From Parachlorella kessleri (Eukaryota > Chlorophyta > Trebouxiophyceae > Chlorellales > Chlorellaceae): 16,217 nucleotides of DNA. Position 1 is the stretch's first letter; every line of letters begins with the position of its first letter. A model generated the notes under the pieces. It saw only the letters and a list, made by a program, of their open reading frames with translations. It ran no database searches and was not told where the DNA came from. The position numbers and the translations under genes are program-made. The stretch covers positions 1 through 16,217 of the forward strand of contig BBXU01003039.1 in NCBI GenBank assembly GCA_001598975.1. Reading direction: 5' to 3'. Below are positions 1 through 9,393 of the stretch, piece by piece.

Positions 1-24
1 ACACCACACACACACACACACACA
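1..24. repeat. CA dinucleotide microsatellite
   Basis: The first 24 bases are an almost pure alternating CA tract, interrupted once near base 5. The repeat may continue beyond the window edge. It lies next to a fragment of a dispersed C-rich repeat (bases 34-137). Confidence 0.85.
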
Positions 25-33
25 GAAAGGTAC

Positions 34-137
34 CTCAGGCAAGCCCCACTGGACCAGAACAAAACCCTACTCAAGTCCTGTCAGTACGAGTCAACCCTAC
101 CTCTGTTCGCATTGCCTGCAGTCATCAACAAAAGTCT
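34..137. repeat. Fragment of a dispersed C-rich repeat also present near 9 kb
   Basis: Bases 95-137 read as a CCCTACC block, then CTCTGTTCGCATTGCCTGC, then a CATCAACAAA block. Nearly the same order of blocks recurs at 9144-9190 and, more degenerately, at 9037-9071 and 9191-9229. A second shared block, CTCAGGCAAG followed by CCC, lies upstream in both places (about 34 here and about 8983 there). Two blocks in the same order at both loci suggest a common dispersed element rather than chance similarity. Confidence 0.55.
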
Positions 138-1320
138 AGCACACCGAAAACAATGGCAAAGCTTCAGGCTAGCACACAGCAGGCATGCACCTTAGACGCC
201 CACAGATCTCGAGTAAACTGGCTACAGCAGCCACCATACGACACATACGTACGTCTGTCCAGGGTAGTAATGAAAGGGGCTCTCTACACAAGTATGCCAA
301 GCAATGTCTATACCACTGTTTATACATGCAGTGCAGCAATGCAACCGTGTCAAAAACAGCCTATTCACAACAGTGTAAACCCTAGTGATCAGTCAAGTCC
401 ATGGCAGGGAGCCCCCTGCCAGCTAGACACACTTCCAAGCAAGGCATTGAACATATGACCATATGACAGAAATGCAATGACCCTGGCGTACAGGTATGAA
501 CAAAAGCCGGACAGTCCCCCCAACACGGTAGCCATACTAGTAAAACAGCAATATCAGCAGGCCATCACCTTAGTAATTACCCTGAAGCTAGAGATCAAGG
601 GTCATGATCGAACACGAGCAAGAGGCCAGCACATACATCCACTCAGTAAGGTGAGGAACTTGGGGAAGACGGGTAGTATTTACTGCAATAGGGCCCAGCC
701 CATTGTGGGTCCAAATAGGTAAAGAAAGGAGGCAAAGAAAGGAGGTAAAGTGAGGATGGGTTGATGGGCAGTAGCAGCAATTATATACGGGCATAACAAC
801 ACAAAATCATGGGGGAGGCTTGGTAGCCCTAAAAACAGCATAGAAATCGCGCACCGCCGGCCCACGTTGCGCAAGGAGCAGCCCGCTGGCAGGGCCCCTG
901 CATTGGCAAGTTTGATGCCATGCGTAGTCCCATGTGCCAAGCGATTGTCCTCTCGTTGGCGCATTCCCACTCAAGCACAACGAGAGTTTCAAGCGCCAAG
1001 GCTTGTCCCATAACCCAGCAACTGGTAGTACGGCAGCAGTCAACGCAAGCCTGCTGAGTGCTGGCGGCGAGAGCAAGCAGGCAGTCCAGCAGAATCGTAT
1101 CAAAACGCTTGCTGGTCTGATGCACATCTACACGACCGCATGACCAGCAAAACGGAAAACCAAACACAGACAACCCTGCCGGAGTAACACACTCAGAGAT
1201 CCACGCAGTGCAAGTTGCAGAACACTCACGGAGAATAAATGTGTACAATCCCGAAGCCCCCACGGAGGAGATAACTGAAGCCACGACTGCCGTGCAGCTG
1301 TGGTGAGCACAAGCCACTCT
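138..1320. other. Region without a supportable gene
   Basis: Open frames of 60-160 codons occur on both strands, but none shows a recognisable domain or an exon flanked by good splice signals joined in frame to another exon. The longest is a minus-strand frame of 162 residues at 829-1317; it is rich in Cys, Trp and Leu and resembles no family I know. A short purine-rich direct repeat (AAAGAAAGGAGG twice) lies near 722-748. The stretch may be intergenic or untranslated sequence. Confidence 0.4.
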
Positions 1321-1456
1321 GCATATTCAACATGCACACCAAGGGACAACAATGCGGCACGCGCGCTCTACATCTGCCCTTGCCTAACCTTCTCTTGCCG
1401 GCTGCAACAGCAGCGGAAGCATGCCGGGACAGGTTGCTGCCTAGCCGCTCAGCGCG

Positions 1457-2102
1457 ACCTCCTGGGAGCACCAATGCTTCATCGTTTCCTGAAGGATGTG
1501 GACCTGCCGCCTGCACAAGTGAAAAGCGTGGGGTCAGCGCCCAATGCCGTGGATGATTTGGCCAGCAGCAGGTGCAAATACTCAAGTGCAGATAGCAATT
1601 CGCGCACAGCCTTTATCCGGAAGGGCAGGTAACTCTCTCTGCCCTGGAAACTTGATGCGCCATGTGCATGGGACGCCTGGAGCCACAGGTGGCACTACCG
1701 GTGGGCCCCTGTGCCTGCTGCACAAATCGCTTTCCAGCGAAGGTGGTGTGTGGCAAGGCCATAATGAGGCAGGTGCCTTCTCACCCTGGGCTGCCCAGAT
1801 ATCAGTTTACAGAGTTGTGCCCTGCTACAGAACATGGGGCAAACAATCAGGCCGCCGCGTGTCACCTGAGTGTTGCATTCTCCTCCTCCAGTGATTCCAC
1901 CTGCCCCTTGTCGTGGCTGCTCCTCACCTCCCTGCATCGCCAGGAAATTTGGGACCTGTGTCAGCAGTACTGGGAGGACTGCTACACCCTGGCTGGTGGG
2001 CAGAAATGCATGGAGGGGGGAGGGGTATGGTCACTTGATCCTAGCCCCTGGGGGAGTTCTCTAGAAGACATCCAGGGGTTGAAGTGCCCGCAGCGTGGTT
2101 AA
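1457..2102 (+). CDS. Possible two-exon gene of unknown function
   Basis: A long open frame runs from about 1300 to a GGGCAG|GTAACT donor at 1628/1629. A pyrimidine-rich acceptor (TCCTCCTCCAG) ends at 1891. Joining the two is phase-consistent (AG+T) and continues the frame to TAA at 2100-2102. The 263-bp intron matches the size of introns elsewhere in the window. The upstream exon includes GAPMLHRFLKDVDLPPAQ; the downstream exon includes EIWDLCQQYWEDCY, then a Gly-rich stretch. The 5' boundary is uncertain: 1457 was taken just after a CCGCTCAG acceptor-like site, and no start codon is assigned. I recognise no family. The 3' end overlaps the proposed last exon of the minus-strand gene at 2041, so at least one of the two ends may be wrong. 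Confidence 0.25.
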
Positions 2103-3951
2103 TGACCATGCTCTGTGTGCCACTGCCAGAGGGAATGGGACAGCTATCAAGGCGGCGGGAAGCAGACGGGTAATTAGAGCCTTCCGGCTGCCATTGCATC
2201 GAGGATGCATCCACACTCCCTGGAAGCTGGGTATCACTTTTCCCGCTCCCAGGCAGACCGAAAATCAGCAATCCCTCCTGGGTTCAAACCCGTTCCATGG
2301 CGCACTGCAGGGATTCCTCACGCAGTGGTATCCCTTAGCTAAATCGGGCTTGGGCGGACTTGGGCGGAGCTGCGTGAACACGTGCGGGCGGAACAGATTG
2401 AGATTTGGGCCCTTACCTCTTGCGGTCTTCACCATCGGCCCTGCGCCTCTTGGCCTGCAAGCAACGTCACCCGGCACTTGCTCAGCTCCATGCAGCAAGC
2501 GAAAGTTACTGCGGCGTGTCAAGGGAGGCCCGCCCTTCCCCCCTACCCGCCGCCCAAGCTTTCAATGACCCCGCCGCCAGCAGTTGGTTAAGATGCACAG
2601 CACTACAAAAACACTGACACTCACACAGACAATGTTGCGGAATTTTCGCCCATGCAGGCTTGCCGCTCTCCTGACTGGGCATTACCCAGCAGCCCACCTC
2701 CCTTCTCACCAGCGTGCTGCGCTTGGGTCCCTCACTGCTCGCGCGCGCAGGTGCCTTGCCATGGTGGAGGGCCGCAACTGCCGCTTGATTCGGCAGCGGG
2801 CCCTGCGTCTGCGCCGACCAGGCAGCAGAGTGAGATGTGCTGGGCCGCGGCTCTGGCGAGTGCCGTGCGCCCCTCTCGCAGGCTGTCCTGCCGGGCTGGG
2901 TGGCTTGGCCCCCCTGCTGGTGACCTGGCTGGTGCTGGTGTGGCAGCGGTACTGGCGGGCCCGCCTGCCAAAGGCTGGGCGGGGTGGTGGCTGGGCGGAG
3001 GAAGGGGGAGGGCAGGGAATCACCCGGATATTGCTTGGGGCCCAGCCGCGGCGAGGGCCCCTGCTGCTGAGAGCTGCTCACCACCTCGCCGCGTGCCCCA
3101 CCCGGTTGTGGCGGCCGTGCGGCTGGTTGGCTGAGTCGCCCAGGCTGCAAGCTCTGACGATGGCTCAGCATGGGGGCAGCGCTGAGCCCCGGGGCCTCAT
3201 CCTGCTGCCGCAGCTGCCAGTAGCGCTGCAGTAGCGCTGCGACCGTGGTAGACTGTGGGCCTAGGCCTGGTGGGCTACTGCTGGCGGCGGCTGAATGAGG
3301 TAGCGCAGGCTGGCCTGAGTGGAGCACTGGGATCGCAGTATGGTGATGCAGGGGAGGCCTAGCACTGCACTGGACTGCAACTTTGGCTACAGCCGCCGGA
3401 TGCCCAGTGAGCAGGCCTTCCCCCAACCCCAGGGACCCCACACCAGCGACGGGCAGGGACAACTGCGCGTCGAGAGGTAGCGAGGCGCCGAAGGGGAGGT
3501 CCTTCAGACTTGGTGTCCCAAGGAGAGCCAGGTTGAGGGAGCCTTGACCAAACAGTAGGCTGTCCAGCTCGGCGATGTTTAGCGAGCATGACCCCAGCCC
3601 CCGCAGATGGTCTCCCATGACGAAAGCTTTATCTGCAAGACGCCATGGCACGGTAGGTGCAACCTACCAACCTTGAAGGTGGTAAGTGCAAGGGGGTGGG
3701 CGGCAGCCGTGTTATTCTGGGGCCCGTACCTTTATCGCAAGCGCGACAAGCAGCCTCTCACCTTCTAGCTGGCAGCCCTCTGCAGGAGCAGCCCACTGAG
3801 TAGCTGAGTGCGAACCTAGTATGGCCCTGGGGTGAAATATCCTAGACCGGGATAGCTCACCAGCGCGTGCCAAGCTCGGTAGGTGCGCATCAAACACAGT
3901 GCTTTTGCGTCGAGCACCGCTGAAGGCCTTGAAAGCATCGATCACGACCAT
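2041..3951 (-). CDS. Unrecognised Ser/Pro/Gln-rich protein with a basic NLS-like micro-exon
   Basis: The proposed exons, in transcript order, are 3951-3861, 3632-2710, 2454-2417 and 2122-2041. All junctions keep phase (1, 0, 2). Donors are GTGAGC, GTGAGA and GTAAGG; acceptors are CTTGCAG, TTGCTTGCAG and CCCTCTGGCAG. The product would be about 377 residues. The N-terminal part is mixed and Leu-rich (SLNIAELDSLLFGQGSLNL), followed by a long Pro/Ser/Gln/Ala-rich, probably disordered region with a short helix-like stretch (VAALLQRYWQLRQQ). The 38-nt exon encodes AKRRRADGEDRK, resembling a nuclear localisation signal. Translation may instead start at an in-frame ATG at 4041, adding 30 residues. 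The last exon is the weakest part: an alternative acceptor near 2296 would give a shorter end. No domain is recognised; a nuclear regulator is only a guess from composition. A TGTAA motif on this strand at 1807-1811 could serve as its poly(A) signal. Confidence 0.5.
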
Positions 3952-4041
3952 GGGGCCCCATGGGCTCAGAAAGCGTAGTGCAGTTTCTGCCCTTTTGGGA
4001 GCGGACCATACGATGTCAGTACAATGTATTGGTTTTCTCAT

Positions 4042-4863
4042 CGCACTCGCAAGGACTCATCTCGCAATTTTTCTGGCATTCAGAGCTCTTAGACACCGGT
4101 AGCTGCGGGCTGGTGGTACTACTGCTGGGCCGCAGCTCGCAGGTCCCAGGGAACGGTACATTTTAATACTCCAAGCTAGCCCAACCCCTCTCCACTCTTC
4201 TAATCATCCATCTCTTTGGTGAAGGGCTTAACCGTTAACCGTTGTCAAAGGTGCTTGCCACCAAGGCCCTAATCTGGACTTGCACATGCCCCAATGTCAG
4301 GCACAGCTCGCTGGCTCGCACGGTTGAGCCCTTGCTTCTAGCTCAAGGTGACCCACACCTAGGCATATACGCTGACAGACTTTGGTTCAGATCCAGTGAT
4401 TCCGTAGTAGCAGCTACACTAGTATTAGGAGTTAGGATTTTTGCTTTTGCCGGTCATATTGCACTGGGAAGCAAGGCGATCTGGACCAGCTTCAGCAGGC
4501 CCCAGGCAAAATCAAATGAGTCACAGTGCTCGGCTTGCCCAGCGCACAGGCGTCACGCGGCGTCACGGTGTCAAGGTCAACCTGCGCTGTCCTTCAGACA
4601 ATGCCAAACTTTCGGCTTCATGATCAATACTTGCTTCCCATTCCATACTGCCCAACTCCGCAGGGTGGGTTCAAAAGCGCTGCCGCCATGAATGGCGGAG
4701 CACCAGAACAACGGGAGCCCGCAATGAAGGGTCACCGCGGGGCAATACACAAGGCAGGACTTCCGCTCCATGAAAAACAATGCTGCCAAAAAGGGGCTGT
4801 TGGGTTTTACCCGCTTTCTCACTTCGACACTTGCACGCTGCTGACGTCACCGAAGGCACCAAA
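4042..4863. other. Intergenic or untranslated stretch
   Basis: This lies upstream of the gene starting at 3951 and downstream of the stop codon at 4864-4866, both on the minus strand. It should therefore hold the promoter and 5' UTR of the first and the 3' UTR of the second. A plus-strand frame of 149 codons at 4242-4691 has no recognisable domain, no splice partner and no codon pattern like the real exons. I found no TGTAA signal on the minus strand here. Confidence 0.5.
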
Positions 4864-5608
4864 TCACACCGCACCGGTAAGGTAACTCAGCACAGCCAGG
4901 CTTCCAATGACTATGGAGATCCAGAGGAACCAGTTTGTACCCATTTTCTGCAGGCAGGGCAACATACTAGTTGGGCGGGCAGCGGGCGTAGGCACCATGA
5001 GATGCGCTGAGAAGCAGCGGGCGCCTGGCTCAAGACGGCTGTGATGCCTGCTTCCCATGCAACAACGCAAGCCAAACTATCAGTGTTTGAAAATTGAATC
5101 ACATACAACCGTCCTCACAGTGTTAGGTGCCCCTCCAAGGTTGTAGTACTCTCGTTTCAGGCGAGCCTTCATCTCAGGGGAGAGCTCTGTCCTCGGGATC
5201 TGCAGTAGCAGTAGCAACACTGGGGCTGTCAGGGCTGGCACAGTGGCAAGTGGTCAGCTAACTCCTCCTGCTGCCCCTTGATACCATAGCTCTTTCTGAG
5301 CCACTCATTGCCGACCACCTGCACTGCCGCCAGGACCCAGCCAGATGGAGTCCTTGGCAATGCAACTGTACAGGATCCTCACCCTGTGGCGTGGGTGTGG
5401 CATCAACGAACAGCCTCACCTCTGGGAGCTCGTCGATATACGCTGTTTTGGGCCTGGACTTCTCTGGCTCCCCACCACTGGAAACCTCACTTTCCGGCTC
5501 TGCTCTCGTGATCACTGCAGTCTGAATTTTCTTAGTTCTCAAAGGCCTCTGACAGGCGAATCTGCTAGGTGCCAAGCCAAGTACCGGGGCGGTGCTGAGG
5601 GTCTGCAT
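4864..5608 (-). CDS. Predicted plastid protein with one C-terminal membrane helix
   Basis: Three exons, 5608-5420, 5199-5119 and 4947-4864, join in phase 0 at both junctions. Donors are GAG|GTGAGG and ACT|GTGAGG; both acceptors are CTGCAG. The product is 117 residues. Residues 1-36 are rich in Ser, Thr, Ala, Arg and Lys with almost no acidic residues, and end in AVITRA before an acidic stretch, as expected for a chloroplast transit peptide with cleavage near residue 36. The middle exon encodes a charged helix-like segment ending in REYYNLGGAPNT. The last exon encodes one hydrophobic helix (about residues 95-114, NWFLWISIVIGSLAVLSYLT) and a short tail. I infer a small single-pass protein of the thylakoid or inner envelope, its soluble part of about 55 residues preceding the helix. 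I cannot name the family. It is transcribed divergently from the ArfGAP gene. Confidence 0.75.
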
Positions 5609-6099
5609 CCGTGCGTTGTGTCACACTATAAATCAGATCGGAGGAATCCCGTATGCAGTTGGCTCAATAAGCTGTGATCGATGCATGGTGTCGATGGTGC
5701 GATTAGTTGCGAAACATGGCTTGCGTGCTGTGCCGGGGGCGGCAGTCTGATGACTGTTGGGCTAGGCCTGTTATCTCCCACATGTGCCCACACTGAATCC
5801 CTCAGTGCTGCCCCCATTTGGAGCCCCTTTCCATCACATTTTCCACGGTTACTAGCGGTCCTGCTGTCGCTTGCCGCGTGCCTGAAGTTGTCCCAGCATA
5901 GCAAAGTGTTTGCTCGGGCGGTGTTTAGGATTCCTGTCTTGCTGTAGCTTGGTTATGCAGTCCAGCCGCTAAAAGCAGCGGTGGGTGCTCGTTGGTGGGC
6001 CAGTGGGCTTTGATTAGCTGGGCTTTTGGTGGTGATCTGGTGGGTCTAGATAGCTATTAGGGAAAAGGAGCAGCTAACGCAGCTTAGTACCCCGGCAGC
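5609..6099. promoter_or_regulatory. Shared 491-bp divergent promoter region
   Basis: This gap separates the start codon of the minus-strand plastid protein (5608) from the ATG of the plus-strand ArfGAP (6100). Both 5' UTRs and both core promoters presumably lie here. A TATAAAT sequence occurs on the plus strand at 5627-5633, but it is only about 20 bp from the minus-strand start codon, so its role is doubtful. No TATA box is evident at a sensible distance before 6100. Confidence 0.5.
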
Positions 6100-8377
6100 A
6101 TGGTTGCCAACTTGAAACAGGTAGGTGGCGTCAAGTGGGAGTGCTTGGTCCAGTGGAGTGCGGTGATCGCAAGGTCCTCAGCTGTATTACCCCTACAGCT
6201 AAGTGACTGCTTGTGGTGGCGCAGCATGTGAGCAAAGAGCAGAATGAACGGCACAAGAAGGTCCTGGGGCAGCTGCTGAAGCTTGACGAGAACCGCAAGT
6301 GTGCTGACTGTGGCTCGCGTGGCCCCACTTGGGCGTCAGTCAACCTGGGCGTCTTTGTGTGCCTCAACTGCTCAGGTGGCGGGAAGGCTGCTCCGCTTGC
6401 TGTTTGTGTTGCCCGAATGTGTCTGTTGGCAAACTGGGTTATTGTGGGTATAACCCTGCGGGCTTCTGGACGCTGACCCTGGTCATCTAGCCCTAGCATC
6501 AGCTGGTCATATAGCCGCAGTGCGCCAAGACTGGCGCACTGTTCAGGCCTGCGATGAGTGTTATTAGAGAGAGTCCCAACATGCAGGCACGGTTCTTACC
6601 AGATTCTTCTTACCTTGCAGGTGTGCACCGCAGCCTGGGGGTGCATAACTCCAAGGTGCGCTCCACCAACCTGGACACCTGGCTGCCAGAGCAGGTGGCG
6701 TTTGTTCAGGCCATGGGCAATGCGCGCGGCAACGCCTTCTGGGAGGCCAACCTACCGCGCGACTTCCGGCGGCCGCCTGAGCAGGATATGGAGGCCCTTA
6801 GGGCCTTCATCACTGACAAGTACATCAACAAGTTGTATGCCCTGCGGGACTACCGCGAGCCGCCTAACATAGATAACTACTCCACGCACCCGGTATGTAG
6901 TGTGTGAGATGAGACGAGCAGGGACTTCTGTGCTGCTGGAGCATCATCTTCTAGGCGAAGGGTGGTGCATAGCGTTCAGGGATGGGGACAGGCAACAAAA
7001 CCAGTGAATGTGCTGGGTGGTGGTAGAGCAGACTTGAACAGTTACAATGCTGAGCACAGGGAAGTGCCCCCCGAAGCATTCGGTTGTTGACCATCAATAC
7101 ACAACGGTCATATGTGAACCGGTGGCTCCCGTGCTGCAGTTCATGGCACGGTTTGTGGAGCCTGCAAATGGCGACGCGCAGCCAACCAGCCAGGGAGTGG
7201 CCGCAGTGGCTGCCCCAGCGCGGCCGCCAGCGACACACTCTAGGCATAGCAGCGTAAGTTCAGCGGCGGCAGCCCCAGCAGCTCCACCGCCAGCCCCTGT
7301 TGCACACTTCGATCTCCTGAGCTTGGATGACCCTCCACCTACAGCTGCCGCCGTGGCAGCCGCTCCTGCGGCTCACTCAACGACTGCAGGACCAGCCTGG
7401 GACCCCTTTGCAGCACCGGTGCAGTCACAAGGGCAGCAGGACCCCAACAACGGCTGGGACATGTTCAGGTCAAGCTCTGCCTCCCTGCCAGCTATAGAGG
7501 CAGGCCAGGCGCCCACAACTGCAGCCTCAGGAGCCATGAGCTCCAGCACCAGCAGTTTGGCTGGGCTGGACCCCTTTGCCGACATCCTTCGGCCTTCCTC
7601 CCGCAGCACCAGCCAGGCTGTGTCTGCTGCACAGCTCGTTGACCCCTTTTCCCCGGCCGCGGCGGCACCGACGCTACAGCCTGTGGTGGCAGCTGCTGGG
7701 CCAACGCCGGGGCTGTCAGCAGGCTCAGCGCCGCTGCCAAGTGCGGCTTCTAGGGGACCTGCCGGTGGCGCTCCGGCTGCCAGCCATAAGCAAGCATTGT
7801 CACATGATAACATCATGGCGCTGTTCGACAAACCCAAGCACCAGCAGCAGCTGAGCTTCTCTGGCGACTTTGGGGGCTTTGTGGGCGCGCCCATGCAAGC
7901 CTTCCCACCCATGCAGCCTATGCAGCCCGCAGTAAGTCCAGGCTGCAGCTCTCGGCAGGGCGCTCCATAGTATTGCATCAACCAAACCTTTTATGGTTCA
8001 ACATCCCTGCTAGGACAGAGTGTGGTCTGATTGTTTGCATCACTGACAGCAGAGTTGAGCTGGAGTGGCTGTAGCGCTGTTTGCTGTAATGCCTTGTTAT
8101 GTGTATGGGTGCCCAGTGTCATGTGTATGGGTGCCCAGTCAAATGGACAACCCTTACACCAGAAGTTGTTCTCGCCTTGCAGACTGTCTCTATGGCCAAC
8201 CCGCTGCTGAGCAATGGCATGGCGGCCTACTCTAGCCATAGCATGGGCCCCGGCGTCCATGTACCAGGCCGCCAGTCAGTGGGCTTGGGTGGGGCCCCAA
8301 TGGGCGGTCCAATGCAGCAGCCACAGCAGCAACAAAGTGGCAAGCATGGCACCCTCTATCAGGGCGGCGGCTTCTGA
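6100..8377 (+). CDS. ArfGAP of the SMAP/AGD5 type with endocytic motifs
   Basis: Exons 6100-6120, 6225-6375, 6621-6892, 7140-7931 and 8183-8377 join with consistent phases (0, 1, 0, 0) into 476 residues. The ArfGAP domain covers about residues 12-130. It has the zinc finger CX2CX16CX2C at Cys33, 36, 53 and 56, the arginine finger Arg61 in GVHRSLGVH, and the family block LDTWLPEQVAF. Such proteins stimulate GTP hydrolysis by Arf on Golgi, endosome or plasma membranes. The remainder is Ala/Pro-rich and probably disordered. It carries a clathrin box LLSLD (207-211), three DPF motifs (236, 292, 316) that fit adaptor ear domains, and WDMF (254-257). A DNIMALF block near 371 resembles one I associate with plant AGD5. 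The C-terminus is Gln/Met/Gly-rich. The first exon is only seven codons; its ATG is followed directly by KEQ-type ArfGAP N-terminal sequence after splicing. Assignment to the ArfGAP family is firm; the subfamily is likely. Confidence 0.93.
8099..8140. repeat. 22-bp tandem duplication within the last ArfGAP intron
   Basis: ATGTGTATGGGTGCCCAGT starts at 8099 and again at 8121, two copies with a period of 22 bp. Both copies lie in intron 4 (7932-8182), upstream of the CCTTGCAG acceptor, and do not alter the coding sequence. Confidence 0.8.
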
Positions 8378-8684
8378 GGCGGCAACTACAGGGGCACTAG
8401 TAAGGTATGGCAGTGTAGCCTGGAGCAATAGTCAAGTTTGCGTTGGCCTAGCCCAGCGTTATTCAGGTTCAGGTCTTCCTTTCTGTCTGTGGTCGTTTGA
8501 TGGTGTCATACTCGCAAGCTGCTGCAGAGGGATGTCTTCTAAGAGCAGAGAGATGTTGTCTGTGCGCCCATTTCTTCTACCAGGCATTACAGTCCCTCGG
8601 TCATTGACAGGGCGTCTTGTGGCAAGGTGGTTGAGAGACGTTGCAACGCATTGTGGAATGTTGAAAATGACAAAACTAGAAACC

Positions 8685-8817
8685 TGAAGTCACACATTTG
8701 ACGTGTCACCATGGGATGTGTGTTCAAAGCAAGCATTGGTCACCAGATAAGTTGAAGTCACACATTTGACGTGTCACCATGGGATGTGTGTTCAAAGCAA
8801 GCATTGGTCACCAGATA
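8685..8817. repeat. 68-bp tandem duplication, nearly two full copies
   Basis: The block beginning TGAAGTCACACATTTGACG at 8685 starts again at 8753 with a period of 68 bp. The second copy matches through 8817, 65 bases without a mismatch, so the duplication is probably recent. It lies about 310 bp past the ArfGAP stop. Confidence 0.93.
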
Positions 8818-8835
8818 GACATGCAACAGGGATAG

Positions 8836-8871
8836 CACAGTGAGTAGCGGAAACACAGTGAGCAGCGGAAA
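8836..8871. repeat. 18-bp tandem duplication
   Basis: CACAGTGAGTAGCGGAAA at 8836-8853 is followed immediately by CACAGTGAGCAGCGGAAA at 8854-8871, with one difference. It sits 18 bp beyond the 68-bp duplication. Confidence 0.85.
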
Positions 8872-9036
8872 TCCGAGCACACGAATCGTTATAGCCTGCA
8901 GATTCATGTCTGTTGGAAGGCCAAATGGCTTAGCCACCAGGCAAGCCCAGAGCATGATTTGAGAGACCTACTGGCTCAGAACTCAGGCAAGACCCAGGAG
9001 TACATTTGCATCCAGCCCAGCCCTCCGTAAGCTATA

Positions 9037-9229
9037 CCCTATCTCCACTCTGTTCGCACTACCTGCAACCCTTACTAATTTGCATCCCGCCCTGCCCTAC
9101 AAGTCTGCCAGCATCCAGCCCTGTCACCACCTGCAAAATTTTCCCCTACCACTCCTCTGTTTGCAATGCCTGCCACCATCAACAAATCTCCCCTACCCCA
9201 CCCCTGTTCGCACTCCCGGGCACCATCCC
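9037..9229. repeat. Degenerate C-rich minisatellite
   Basis: About four diverged units of 40-60 bp each contain a CCCTA/CCCGC-type start, a core like CTCTGTTCGCA, and CCTGC followed by a CATC-type end. The clearest units are at 9037-9071, 9144-9190 and 9191-9229. The unit at 9144-9190 closely resembles the sequence at 95-137. Confidence 0.6.
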
Positions 9230-9393
9230 AAAGAAGAGAGTGCCAAGGCTCCACCTGTCCTGATGAGTCAATAATGCTCGATTACTCATGTTGGCCTAGC
9301 AATTTTGAAAGCAGGCAAGCCAAGTTGAGCAGCACAGGCTCCTGAATGTACAGGCCGGCCAACATCAAGGTAAATCCCCCCCCCTCCCCCGTT

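Larger units (their letters stand above)
8378..9393. other. Repeat-bearing region between convergent genes
   Basis: This separates the stop codons of the ArfGAP (plus) and the transporter (minus), so both 3' UTRs lie here. No gene is evident; the open frames overlap tandem repeats or C-rich sequence. A minus-strand TGTAA occurs at 8587-8591, but it is about 800 bp past the transporter stop. No plus-strand TGTAA was found after 8377. Confidence 0.6.

Noticed and set aside
829..1317. 162-codon minus-strand open frame
   Set aside because: It has no recognisable domain, an odd Cys/Trp-rich composition, and no well-supported splice partner. GC-rich sequence often leaves frames this long open by chance.
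2041..2271. Walker A-like GLPGSGKS in a minus-strand frame
   Set aside because: The frame lacks a downstream Walker B or any P-loop fold pattern, is Ser/Gly-rich throughout, and the motif falls in the proposed intron of the minus-strand gene. It is most likely a chance match.
2584..3234. 216-codon plus-strand open frame
   Set aside because: It is antisense to the large exon of the minus-strand gene and has Arg/Leu/Trp-rich composition typical of a shadow frame. Neither strand has a recognised domain here, so this rests mainly on the splice-consistent minus-strand model.
4242..4691. 149-codon plus-strand open frame
   Set aside because: No domain, no splice partner, and composition unlike the real exons. 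It lies where UTR or promoter sequence of the minus-strand genes is expected.
7250..7262. GTAAGT-like donor inside ArfGAP exon 4
   Set aside because: Using it would remove the clathrin-box and DPF region, and the frame stays open with coding-like sequence across it. It is treated as a cryptic site.
7373..7981. 202-codon minus-strand open frame
   Set aside because: It is antisense to ArfGAP exon 4, where the sense frame carries conserved motifs and correct splice junctions.
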